Shown here: positions 1 to 10,950 of the stretch, one piece after another
Position numbering within the stretch: the stretch's first letter is position 1
Layout of the letters: every line of letters begins with the position of its first letter
Source: Capitulum mitella
Lineage: Eukaryota > Arthropoda > Thecostraca > Pollicipedomorpha > Pollicipedidae
Reading direction: 5' to 3'
Assembly: GCA_030062745.1 (NCBI GenBank)
Contig: CP099848.1
Location: 1,269,501-1,333,500 of the forward strand
DNA length: 64,000 nt
Position numbers and translations under genes: made by a program
The notes under the pieces: model-generated
Told to the model about the DNA's origin: nothing
Database searches by the model: none
Seen by the model: the letters and a program-made list of their open reading frames with translations, nothing else

Positions 1-1432
1 TGTCTCGCTGGCAGGTCCAGTCTGCTGATGAGGTGCCGAGGCTGTGCAGCTGCCCGAAATAAAGAACTGGAGATGGATCGCGCTTTCAGGCCTATTTTGA
101 TTCATATGTGGTTATTCGTTCAGCCCACTGAACCATGCCAGAAACGGAACATTTCCAAAATTGTTTTGGAGGATACACACGCCATTTTCGGTCCCATTCG
201 ATTATTCAACGCCGTAGGCGTAATGCTAACATTCTTTGTGCAGCTGGGGAGGCACCTACGTCCCCCATCCAGCATTACTGAAGTTCCAACCATGACCCAT
301 GCCCATCCATGATGCCCGGATGTGAATTATACAAACGGCAAACGAATCGACCCTCAGGTCCTTGCATCAGTACCCAGGCGCGGAAACATCCGCACCGTTC
401 GTGCGCATTGCCGTTCCCTGCGAAGCTGACGCCAGACCTGAAGCGAGCATGAAATGAAGCAAGCCACAGACTGCGCCGTTTATTAGAGGTTACACCGTTC
501 AGAACACAAATCACGACAAATATCATTACTGTCGGCCACACCGGCCGATGGCATGCACGCATTTACAGCAGGACTTTGTCAACGACACACGGGAGGGCAT
601 ATGCTAAAACGCCACTGCTGGGGGCCGCTGGCGGCAGATAAAAAAGTGAAACGCAAATATACAGCGTCTAAGAAACGTAAGTAGGTTGGAAGATCTTAAA
701 CGAGCAGTTCTATCAGTACGTCATGTTCCACGCCTGCCCAGCGGCGGTCGTTTCCACTCCAAACACCAGCCCAGTTCACGGGCGGTGAAACGTTTCACCC
801 ACCCCGCCCGCCGTCACTGGGCCCATTCCATCAGATCCACCAGCCGTCGGACAACATTCCACAAGCTCCTCGACCGTCGAGAGTGACGTACCGCCCGAGC
901 TCGCTGGCTGACGAGAGCCTCGCCCCCACTCCACCCCGGCCGCCGCAGCTCAGTCTGAGGTCTCCGGCTGTCGAACCTTCACTTCGTCCGACCCCACATG
1001 CCGCCGGACGTACTACAGGCCTTCGGACGTATATCTACAAGCTCGTCGACGGTCGCACGCCCCATCCCGCCCGAGTTCGCCCTTCCAGCCGAGCTCCCCG
1101 GCCGCCCGGCGTGCCATCCCGCCTGAGCTCACCAGCCTTCAAAGGAGCATCATCGATCGGCAACTACCGCCGGACTGCGACCAAACCACGACCGCAAAGC
1201 CTGGGTAATATTAGCCTCGCCACACGGGACCCGGGCGCGGCACGGCAAACAGGCGCGGCGCGAACGCCTCCTCGACGACAAAAACAGCCCGGCGAAAAGA
1301 CGCCACAACAGCGAGACGGCGAGTCAGCCGCCGCTAACGGGGACTACCTTGCGCCTGCCGGCGGCGCTCAGGGCGGGCTCCGCTCCCGCGCGCGGCGCCT
1401 CGACCCCCGGCACCGGGCCGCCCGCGCGGCGC
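1..1432. other. 3' flank of striatin, no gene seen
   Basis: No protein-like reading frame is visible. The first 700 bases have mixed composition; from about 750 to 1432 the DNA is GC-rich and frames stay open on both strands for that reason alone. On the minus strand an AATAAA hexamer (TTTATT at 479-484 on the plus strand) could end the striatin transcript. That would give a 3' UTR of roughly 950 bases, which is long but possible. Confidence 0.5.
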
Positions 1433-3538
1433 CTACACGAACACCTTGGTCAGGGCGTCGGCGCCGCCGGACGCGATGTATGGCTTGGTGGGGTGGAAGC
1501 CCACGCAGTGGATGCTCTCGTCGCACTTTTTCCGGTGCGCCGTGATCTCCTGGACGCACTGTTTGTTGTCGAGGTTCCACAGCCGGATGCTGCAGTCGTG
1601 GCTGCCCGACAGCAGGTACAGGCCGTTGGGGTCCACCGCCAGGCTGGTGACGGCGTCCTGGTGCGCCACCATCGCGTGCATCACCTTGCCGGTGACGTTG
1701 TCGTAGAAGCGGATATGGCTGTCCTCGTGCGCGGCCATGGTGACCGGCCGGGTCGGGTGCGAGACGACGCTGTTGATCTGGTCGCGCGGCGCGCCGTCCG
1801 CGTTCTGGTTCGACTCCAGCTCCACCACCAGTTTGGAGGTCTCCAGGTCGTAGATGGCCGCGCGGCCGGTGGTGTAGGCCACCACCATTTGGCTACAGTC
1901 CTCGTGAACGAAGTCCACCGAGCTGGGCACGCCCATGGCCGGCTCCGCCGCGTACGTCTGCAGCAGCGGCGCCTTGGAGCCGGGGTTCCACAGCTTGACG
2001 GTGCCGTCCGCCGAGCAGGAGAGGAGCTGCGTCTTCTGCGAGTGGAACGCCAGGCCCCAGACGGCGTCCGTGTGCTCCGCCAGCGTCTGGCTGAGCACCT
2101 CCTGGTCGTACGCGTCGTACGGGTCGATGTTGGAGTTGGGCACGTTCCAGATCCGCACGGTGCCGTCCACGCCGCCCGAGTAGCACTGCTCGCCAGTCGG
2201 GTTCATGCAGATGGACAACACGGTCCCCACGTGGCCGCGGAAGGTGTAGATAGGCTCCACATCCAATGAAGCGGACTTTTTGGCAGTGACCGTCCGCATC
2301 AGGTTCCACAGCTTCAGGGTGTTGTCCTCACTTGCCGTAAGGAGCACTGGCTCAATCGGGTGAAAAGCAAGTGCCCGCACACCATCAAAGTGGGAACGGA
2401 GAGTGTACTTAGCATTCCACATCTTCGAGAAAGATTCTTTTGCAGATCCTGAGTCATACATGCTCTCAGCTTCATTGGTCACTGTCAGCTGAGCAAGCTC
2501 TCCCAATCCCATCTCTTCCAAGGCTTCATCATTAACTTCTAGGCCATAGCAGGCTGAGCTGAGGTGCATACCAGGCTGCTGTAGGTTAGAATCTTTGCTT
2601 GCTGCTGATCTGCAAGCACCACTTTCTTCCCAAGGATTCACCATGCTGCCAATGGAGATGTTACTGAAGTTAAGGTCTAGTGATTTCAGTGCTTTGGCCA
2701 TACTTGATGTATCCCTTTCATCATCTCCGTATGGTTTCCCTTGGTTCCCTGTGTTGATTTCTTCACTTCTCCAGTCTTCTTCATCATCATCTCCCTCTTC
2801 TACTTCTACTCCACCTTCATTGATAAAACCACAGTTAGCCAGGACGGCCTGCTCTGCTTCGCGCAGCATGTCTTCTGCTAAAATGCCTGCTTGATTCTGA
2901 CCGACTGCCTTACTCTGCACATCTTTTGGTGCCGCAGACTCGCTTCCCAATACTGATGGGTTTTCCTCTTTGTTTTCTTTCAAGCCTAACAATGAGCGAA
3001 CCCTGTTGGACCTGACATCTATCACAGTGTCTGTGTACCCAATCTCATTCAGATATTGTCTGAGAAGCTGGCGCCCCTGCCTCCATGAGATATTGCTGCT
3101 GGCAGTTATGAACTGATCTCCCTCCATGGCATCCTCCTGGCCCTCATCAAACATGGCAGGCTTCAAGTCACCTTGAGACAGTTCTGCACCATACTTCAGT
3201 TTGTGAAAACGAGCTCGTTCCTGCTTCAAGGCATGTTCAAGCATCTTGATTCTTCTAACTAAATCATTTTTTAAGTTCTCTTGGCCTTTCCGTTCACCCT
3301 GCAGAAATGCGATCTTGGCTTCCATTTCTGCTCTTTCCACATCCCATTTTGATCTTTCCAATTCAAACTTGGCCCATTCATGTTGAATAAAGTGGAGGAT
3401 TCCAGGAACTGAGTACGAATCCCGAGGATTCCCCTCATCAAGTTGTTTTTGGGAACCAATGGCCATTCCCACAGCCATGTTGTTTGCTTGACCAATGTGG
3501 TTTTGAATTGACATGTCTGAGTCACAAGTTATGGTCAT
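1433..3538 (-). CDS. STRN/Cka-like: Striatin / connector of kinase to AP-1 (Cka)-like protein, single exon
   Basis: This is the regulatory and scaffold subunit of the STRIPAK complex, which links PP2A to GCKIII kinases in the cytoplasm. The frame is uninterrupted for 701 residues and starts at the first ATG (3538); later in-frame ATGs exist at residues 9, 21 and 25. In order it shows the conserved block SVPGILHFIQHEW (43-55), a charged coiled coil (about 56-118, including FLQGERKGQENLK), the basic WRQGRQLLRQYL region (152-163), an acidic linker (245-265), and a C-terminal WD40 propeller from about residue 378. WD repeats end in LKLWN, VRIWN, VKLWN, IRFYD and IRLWN. The protein ends in KVFV, as family members do. 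Vertebrate and fly members are about 700-780 residues, so length is normal. The oddity is the lack of introns. Base composition also changes sharply near residue 425: the C-terminal third is far more GC-rich. A functional retrogene is one explanation, but no A-tail or flanking duplication was found. Confidence 0.95.
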   Translation of the reverse strand: MTITCDSDMSIQNHIGQANNMAVGMAIGSQKQLDEGNPRDSYSVPGILHFIQHEWAKFELERSKWDVERAEMEAKIAFLQGERKGQENLKNDLVRRIKMLEHALKQERARFHKLKYGAELSQGDLKPAMFDEGQEDAMEGDQFITASSNISWRQGRQLLRQYLNEIGYTDTVIDVRSNRVRSLLGLKENKEENPSVLGSESAAPKDVQSKAVGQNQAGILAEDMLREAEQAVLANCGFINEGGVEVEEGDDDEEDWRSEEINTGNQGKPYGDDERDTSSMAKALKSLDLNFSNISIGSMVNPWEESGACRSAASKDSNLQQPGMHLSSACYGLEVNDEALEEMGLGELAQLTVTNEAESMYDSGSAKESFSKMWNAKYTLRSHFDGVRALAFHPIEPVLLTASEDNTLKLWNLMRTVTAKKSASLDVEPIYTFRGHVGTVLSICMNPTGEQCYSGGVDGTVRIWNVPNSNIDPYDAYDQEVLSQTLAEHTDAVWGLAFHSQKTQLLSCSADGTVKLWNPGSKAPLLQTYAAEPAMGVPSSVDFVHEDCSQMVVAYTTGRAAIYDLETSKLVVELESNQNADGAPRDQINSVVSHPTRPVTMAAHEDSHIRFYDNVTGKVMHAMVAHQDAVTSLAVDPNGLYLLSGSHDCSIRLWNLDNKQCVQEITAHRKKCDESIHCVGFHPTKPYIASGGADALTKVFV

Positions 3539-4886
3539 GACAAAAGGACCACCTTCACTAAATTCACATGATTATTTTCTTGTGCCCCACGTATATCCTT
3601 TGCGACTCTGGCCGTGTTAATGTACACAAATCTGCAAGATACTCCTCGCACCTCAGTGAGTGCTCGAACTGAGCGAACCCCCCTTGTATGCACAGTTTGG
3701 CGCCCGCAACGCAGCAAATTCAACAGAATTACTGCCACTTCAAACTGCGCCGCCTTACCGCACTGTTCTGTTCACCGCTGAACTCCGTATCACGACCGTG
3801 GTCTTCAAAGCGGTGCTGCCCAATTCATTCGTCTCGTCGCAGCAGACGCCTATTTGTTGTGCTTTGTGAGTCCCGAGCTCAATGTTGACATTTTTGCGGC
3901 GTTTACGGCACATAGGTACAAGATATGCATGCTACTAAATAGACTGATCGCATGACTGCAAGGAAGAATAATATTGTAAGTTCAAGTGCAATATTCACAG
4001 ACGCTAATCTAGGATTTGAGAAGTGGTGGGACACGGGGTCTCGTAAATTTGAATTAACGAGATACTTTTAGTAATTCTTTGCATGGCCTTTGCATTCCCT
4101 AAAGTTTTATACATTCGTCTCTGTAAGCATCTGCTATTGAAACATGATTGAAACGTTAGTCAAACGTACGTGTAGCTATAACATGGCCTCCGCCTGGCAG
4201 TAGGACGCGGAGATAGACTCTTGCATATAAATGCCCAGGCATTTATCTGCATATCTTATAGCCTTTTTTGCATGTAACTGGCCTTTACTTAATGGGCATT
4301 CCTTAGACATACGAAACATCTATAAATTGGAATTTCATAGAGCTCGTATGCATTTTTTAAGACGTCGGCGATCCCCGCGAACTTTTGGCGCATCAGTTCG
4401 ACCCCAGTTGAGTGTTGTCTAACCTCGAACAATGCTTTTACTGGATTCATGCACCAAATCCATTTGGAGTCACCTGCTGCCTTCCTTTTTTTTTTTTTGC
4501 CTTTTGCTGCTTGTTTTGCACACCGCACTCCTACGTCAAACAGGCACGTTTTACATTGGGTCATGTATTCTCTATAATAAAATAAATTATTTCATACAAT
4601 GATCCCAACAGCAACAACGATTTATTCTGAGGCCAACGCCATTGGTCTATCTTCAACTCCACCTACTGCTATTATCAATACCCACAATCACATCGAACAA
4701 GTGCCTACATTGACGACGGCTCCCACAGCAGCGTGCACGTATCACAATCGCTGCGGCAGTCGCGGCTGACGACGACGTGGGCCCTGGTGCGGCGGCCGTC
4801 GCCGCGTGCCCGCTGGCTGACCCCGGCGGCATCGCAGCGGTGGCTGCAGGGCAGTGCGGGGGCGGAGCGGGGGCGGCGGCCGCCGC
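3539..4886. other. AT-rich spacer between striatin and GALE
   Basis: About 1.35 kb. The part next to striatin is presumably its 5' UTR and promoter, although I cannot place a start site. The part next to GALE is presumably the GALE 3' UTR. A run of 12 T lies near 4488-4499. No other coding sequence is apparent. Confidence 0.5.
4621..4626 (-). promoter_or_regulatory. Candidate poly(A) signal for GALE
   Basis: TTTATT on the plus strand reads AATAAA in the direction of the epimerase gene, about 260 bases past its stop codon. This is a canonical hexamer at a normal 3' UTR distance. Cleavage has not been shown. Confidence 0.45.
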
Positions 4887-6270
4887 TCAGCTGCCAGCGC
4901 CACTGCTTGGCGGCGGCCCGTAGCCGTACTTGTTCTTCTGCTGCCACCGCCAGGCAGACGCGCACATGTCGTCGAGAGAGCGCTCCGCCCGCCAGCCGAG
5001 CTCCTTCTCGGCCAGCGAGCAGTCGGCGTACAGGCAGGCGACGTCGCCCGGCCGTCTGGCCACCACCTGCGGGCCACAGACGGTCGATATTTCCGCACCT
5101 CCACGAACAACATCCCGGTAAAATCACTGTGACGACCTGCGGCGTCGCATGAGTAAAAAACCTGATATTCAAAGACATTTTCCCACCACAGTTACCTTCA
5201 CCTCGATCACTGCTCACACCGCACAGAACTGACGGACACTAAAGGAATTCACACGGCTCTGAGGCCCGAAACATCCGTGGCAATCACGCCAGACAAGCAA
5301 AACACCAGAGTCGAACACAGCGGATCACAGCGGGCCCTCCAGTGTGTTTTGCCACAAACCGCGGCGACTGGCGATGCAGCTCCTCACCTGATACTTGATC
5401 TCCTTCCCCGACGCCCGCCGGAAAGCCTCCACCACCTGGAGCACCGAGTAGCCGCAGCCGGTGCCCAGGTTGTAGATGTGGCAGCCCGCCTCCGAGGCCT
5501 TGGGCAGCGCCGCCAGATGGCCCTTGGCCAGGTCCACCACGTGGATGTAGTCCCGCACGCCTGGCCGCGGTATTTCCGGATCAAGGTCGCGTCGTCACGT
5601 GAGAGGGTGTCATGCATGCGCACGCAAGACGCGGGCGGCGGATCGCGCGCTCCATTCTGTAATCGGCTACATTTTGTGCGAATAGCATTTCATAAAAAAA
5701 CTCTATAAGCCTTTCGCTTTATTTTACTGTTATTTCCGTATTCTTTTACCGACAAATAGGATTTGCAGAGCACACCTTCACGTAGCTCTCCAGCGTTGCC
5801 CTGGGCCAAAATTGCTGCAGCGCCAGAGCGATATCATCAAGGGTGTAGAACTGGGATAAACTACGGAAAGATATTCCATCATTTCATTTCAAAGATATTT
5901 CATCGCAACCTAAAATGTGGCATTGACATCATGTTTACGGAAATTCATCTCACAAAGGAAGAAAAAGCATGAATGGGTCAAAATATCGCTATGGAATTTC
6001 ATACCAATAATTTCCTTTGATACGGTAAGCTCCATACCAAAAGTATATTAATTTACGCTCTGGTTAGCAGTTCTGTTGACACGAAGATGATTTCACGAAG
6101 AAGGAGCTTAAGATGTTCTTACATACCTTTTAATGGTCTCATGAGAAGACATGTCGTAAGATGCAAAAGATTGTAAATAAGCGCTGAAGGTAAATAGTAA
6201 AAACAACATAAAATATAATCGAAATAAACCAAAAAATAAGCCAAGGATATAACTTCTATGTCTGCATTTA

Positions 6271-6301
<31 letters not shown>

Positions 6302-6315
6302 TATATTATTATTTA

Positions 6316-6370
<55 letters not shown>

Positions 6371-8443
6371 GGTACATCTAGTAAGGAAGACGTACCAGTG
6401 CCGTCTGGCGTGTCGTAGTCGCCGCCGAACACCTGCAACGTAGCCCGGCGGCCCACGGCCACCTGAGACACGAACGGCATCAGGTTGTTGGGCTGGCCGC
6501 TGGGGTCCTCTCCGATGTCGCCCGACTCGTGCGCGCCCACCGGGTTGAAGTAGCGCAGCAGGGTAACGCTCCAGTCCTGCGGCACGGGACTGGGCTAGGC
6601 GCAGGGACCGGCTGGACGACGAGCAGGCTGTACCGATCCTGTACCGATTTTGCGAGGGCCAAAACCGCCTTGGATGGGACTGGGTTCGAGGTTTGAAAGA
6701 TGTCGCGAGCTGCGGTTTTTCTTGTGTATTTAGACATTTGTGGTATGAAACAGGACGTTGACTGGGTTGGCTGCGGGTGGTGGCAGGACTGCTGTCGTCC
6801 AGACTGCTCAGTCTGGAGTCAGCCGCTCCTCAGCACGACCTTTTAAGTCGAAACAGCCTCTGTCTTTCTGTCAAGGTGCTGATAACGAGCCGGTATATTT
6901 ACCTTCTCGGCGGAGCAGACGTCCTTCAGTATCTCCTCCACGAAGTACTTGGTGCGGCCGTACGGGTTGGTGACAGCGACGCCCGTCTGGTGCCGCTCGT
7001 CCACGGGCAGGTACACAGGACAGCCGTACACCGTGGCCGACGACGAGAAAATCAGCGACTTCACCCCCTTCTCCCGCATCACCTGCAGTTGGCGCGAGAG
7101 AAGGTCATGACTCGTCAACAAATGGCTAGAAACAGTGTTCAGCGCCGTTCTTAGCCATTTGTTTACAAGTATGAATAGTATGAATTCATTCATTTATTTA
7201 TTCATTCATTCTTTTCCAAGTAGTATGAATTCATTCATTCACAGTATGAAGCATACGACGACCATGGGTAATGCTAACAGAGCATTCGCTTCTTTCTTTA
7301 CGAACACAGACGACGGCGTTTCTCTTACCTCGAGAAGGGTGATGGTGCCGTTGACATTGTTCTTGTAATATGACAAAGGTTTTTGTACTGATTCACCCAC
7401 TGCCTTCAGGGCGGCAAAGTGGATGACTGTGTGAACGGTGTGCTGAAAAAGGACCGAATCTTTGTAAACTGTCGTAAGCGTGAAATTCCTCTATTTACAT
7501 ACGTAGCAGCTCTGCGAAATAAGAGTAACATTTATATTCGGTTTACTTTAATGTACACGAGACGACCTCGGGAAAAGACGGCAGTAGATTTGTACATTTC
7601 ATTAATAACCATTACTATATTTTTCTACATTGAGAGTCCACAAAAGGCATAGCAAAACCAGGGTGATAACATCTCCCCACTTTTTACAACTTGAACAAGA
7701 AGTTTGTGGCATTAAATGGAAAGAATAGACACAGAATTTATCCGACCGTGTCGTAATCTTGTTCCAGCGCTCACTTTCCAATGTGAGCGCCTGTATTTTA
7801 CGCCTGTATTTTACAGTTTTAAAGAAGCCGTCCCTGGTGCTGCTCCAAGCCTAAGTGGCGCCATGCCACCCGAACTGAGGTGAACTGAACTGAAGTGGTA
7901 TTATCGGGTCCTTCCTCACCAGCTTGAAAACCCTGGTAAGGGCCGGCCGGTCTAGCAGATCGACGTCATAGAACTCGACCGTCTTTCCCGCCAGCCGCTC
8001 GACGCGCTCGAGACTGGCTGGCTTGGAGGCGCCTGTTGGGGCAGAGTAGCCGGGTTCATATCTACGTTTGGGGCCACGCTCCCTACATTACCGAATTCTC
8101 ACAGAAACGTCGTTTTTAAGAAGTGTAAAACAAATCACACATGAACTGCGGCACCCTTTCTAACAAACATGTTATATCTTTAAATTACTGCAGTGCATAA
8201 GACAACTAAATAATTACCTTCCGTTTTGACAGAAAATGGATTAACAATATTTCCATTCATTCCCGTGTTGCTTGACACTCTGTGACCTTTCAGTCGGATC
8301 CTGCTTAATGTTTTACCTTTGGCAGCATTGACTAGATTATCGACGACGACCACGGTCCAGTCGTCGTTGAGCAGCTCGAGAACCGTGTGCGAGCCGACGA
8401 AGCCGGCACCGCCCGTCACGAGGATCACTCCGGAAGTCGACAT
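4887..8443 (-). CDS. GALE: UDP-glucose 4-epimerase (UDP-galactose 4'-epimerase), 7 coding exons
   Basis: This cytosolic NAD-dependent short-chain dehydrogenase/reductase interconverts UDP-galactose and UDP-glucose in the Leloir pathway. Coding exons in transcript order are 8443-8317, 8032-7920, 7442-7329, 7082-6903, 6576-6396, 5560-5388 and 5066-4887. All introns are GT-AG and all phases agree, giving 355 residues (human GALE has 348). Visible landmarks are the Rossmann motif TGGAGFVG at 10-17, the core SSSATVYG at 131-138, the catalytic pair Y159 and K163 in [16 protein letters not shown] at the start of exon 5, and [14 protein letters not shown] at the start of exon 6. The stop is TGA at 4889-4887. 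The ATG at 8443 was chosen because it sits four codons before the first beta strand. Any 5' UTR exon is unplaced. Exons 5 to 7 are strongly GC-rich. Intron 5 carries TA, poly-A and CA tracts close to its donor. Confidence 0.96.
6274..6368. repeat. Compound microsatellite (AT)n - T20 - (GT)n in GALE intron 5
   Basis: The AT run is 6274-6299, followed by a short T/A-rich link, a 20-base T run at 6316-6335 and an alternating GT run at 6336-6368. Read in the gene's direction this is a CA tract, then A20, then AT. The CA tract begins 27 bases after the exon 5 boundary at 6396. Confidence 0.97.
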
Positions 8444-8871
8444 GCCGCCGAGATCCTGACGAAGAGCGGGTCCATCGGCCACAGTTTCTCAACAGATGGG
8501 GACAATCGTAACTTCTGCGCACCGAGTGACAACCAGTCTCTGCTTTCGTCGATCAACGGGTCGATTTTCGTGTTTTTTGTTTTATAGCTGTTAACGAAAA
8601 AGCAAATTTGAGAGCAATACGGAATTCTTAAAGACTCACTTTTCAATACCTCCGCCACGGCCATGAACGAGAGTTTATCACTATAGGTCCTCTGCGTGTC
8701 AGGCATCGGCCATTGGGGTTCTCACATTCGTACACGTCAGAGGATGCCGGCTGTCAACCTCACGTGCCTTTCGCCGGGCCTCGGTCTGCTGCATGCATTC
8801 ACAGCTGTGGTAGCAAGTGTGCGAATGAACACCCGCTTTCTGATACGTTGGTGCTCCCGCTGGAGCGCAAA
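8444..8871. other. Upstream region of GALE
   Basis: This should hold the GALE 5' UTR and promoter, or a first intron. No TATA-type core element or clear first exon can be assigned. No other gene is seen. Confidence 0.35.
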
Positions 8872-9115
8872 GCACCGACAGTGGTTGTATAAACGCGGAG
8901 TCCCCACTTTGTCGAATATTTGTACTGCAGCAAATACAGGCCCGTTGGTGTATGATGCACCAACAGTGGTGTGATAAGCGCTAGTCCCCACTTCTGAGAT
9001 TTGTGCTGTAGCAATACAAACCCTCTAGTGAAAAATGCGCCAAAAGTGGTGTTATAAGTGCGGGGTCCATACCTCCTTTGTTATTGTATTGCAGCAACCA
9101 CAAGGGCTTTTAAAC
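8872..9115. repeat. Tandem repeat, about 80-85 bp x 3
   Basis: Three diverged units begin at 8872 (GCACCGACAGTGGTTG), 8957 (GCACCAACAGTGGTGTG) and 9037 (GCGCCAAAAGTGGTGTT). Each then has ATAA(A/G), a GTCC block and a CTG(C/T)AGCAA block in the same order. Spacings are 85 and 80 bp. A small palindrome, GTTGGTG/CACCAAC, lies across the unit 1-2 junction at 8944-8964. Confidence 0.8.
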
Positions 9116-10529
9116 AATTACGTTATACAGTACGATGACTACAAACTAATGCCCTCTGCTTCGGCTCCCACCAAAAAAATGCTGTAACTGGTATGACCGA
9201 GACATCGCTAACATATGACTAGACATGCTTAACACCCTGACGTCTTGCGTCCAATCCACTCACCACGCGAATCTACGCTGGTTCTATGACACGTTGCGAT
9301 GCACGATCAAGGTACTTTCCTCGGCAAGTCTTACCACCCTTCGGGATTTCGACGGAGATGCGCTGGACCACAGCGCTGCACAGTGCGTTCGCATCTGAGC
9401 CGAAGAAGATCACCTCACAGGACTTAAGAACTCGGACTTATCAGTATTTCCGTTATCTTGGAAATGTGGGACAGTGCCAGGACGTGCAGTGTTTTCTTTT
9501 GCAATCTTCGATGTCGGCCACTTGAACCGTTCTCGATGGGCTGACCTCAATCGCCTTTGCCTGGCCGAGCGGGTCAGCCACGTTGCTGGCCAGCCGTGGG
9601 ACAAGCGGGGACACCGGGACACGCCGCCCATGCCAGACAACTCATCGGTAAAGCAATGGGAAGTATCGTTTATCCCAGGCACCCTGAGAACAGGGTGTGT
9701 CGCGTCGCTCGTGCAAACCACTCAACGAAGAGGCCGCTCGTCCTCCAGGGACTGATCAAGCAGCGAGACTCCTCGTCTGAGACCCAAAGGGAGTACGGGT
9801 CGTGGCATCGCTTATCCCGGACATGAGAACCGGCCAGTGCCGATGTTTGAGCTGGGCACGGTTTCTGTAGATGTGATTTCCATTTTTCTTACTGTGAAAT
9901 CAGAACTGGGCAGGGTTTTGAAGATGACTATTTCCTGAAATGATGAGTCTATGGTCGTATTTCCCTCAGTTTTCCGGGAATGGAGCTGCAAAAATCACAT
10001 AAGAGCAATCATGGACATAAACAAGTTCCTGCAATTATTTCTCCATGCGCTCATTTGATGTCGCTGTTACCTGAAGTCAAGTTCTACCGCATAACATTCT
10101 TACTGTTTGTTCTCACTGCCGGCTAGAAACATTGAGGGTAAAGATTGCACCCTGGGATGGTGCGTGAACTATTCGGCGGCCTTCAGGAACTCACGAAATA
10201 AAACTGAAGGAAATTTTGGCATCCTTTACACCGCAGAGCTGCTTCACTGCCCTCTGTGGATACGCATTGAAAATGATCCGCGGATGAACGTATCTTCTCA
10301 CTGAGAACGTACGCAAGTCCGTGAGAAATAGCATCGAACGAAAATCTGCCAATCCAACGACTTCGGAGGTCAACAGCCCTGGCAAATACGGTCTCTCACC
10401 TTGCACGGTTCAAGCCACTTCGACGGAGGCGGCCAGCTGGCTGGCACTGAGGTCAGCGGCACCGGTCGCTGGCGACTGACTCGGTGCTCCTTGGCAGCTG
10501 CTGAGGCGGTCTGCGATACCCCTCCCCGC
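9116..10529. other. Spacer with nothing recognised
   Basis: Only short overlapping open frames with no protein-like composition. I see no repeat, RNA gene or transposon terminus here. Confidence 0.4.
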
Positions 10530-10950
10530 TAACGATCAGGTGGGCCCGGGGCGCCTGCGCCGCCCCTGGCCCCTCCACCGCCACCGGAGCCGCCGCCGCC
10601 GGGCCCGCCCCGCCCGGCCGACGCACGCGCGCCAGTCATGGCGCCGATCAATACCGCTCCCCGGCGGCGGCGGAAATAGACGGACACTTGGACGACCCTG
10701 CGGGGAGGGGCCGTCAGGGGACGCTCCGGCCCGGCCGGCATTTCTCTGGCACGTCGGCCCGACGCCCGGGACGGGTCGGGGAGGGGCGTCCGTGACGGAC
10801 CTGCCCCAGCCTGGGCCCGGAGCTCGGCCGCCGGCCGGGGAACCGTCGGCTCCGCGGCGCCTCCGGCCTCCGGCAGAACACTCGCCGACAGGGGGTCCGA
10901 GGCCGTCCTGGCAAGTTCGAGGTCGCACGACGAGACCTGTGGTCGATTCG
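10530..10950. promoter_or_regulatory. GC/CpG-rich island upstream of the MARCH-like gene
   Basis: This is a sharply bounded CpG-rich block in otherwise moderate-GC DNA, with frames open on both strands. It lies about 3 kb before the first coding exon of the ligase. That exon is preceded by a strong splice acceptor, so a 5' non-coding exon must exist upstream. The island is a candidate promoter and first exon, but I cannot point to a convincing donor. Confidence 0.3.
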
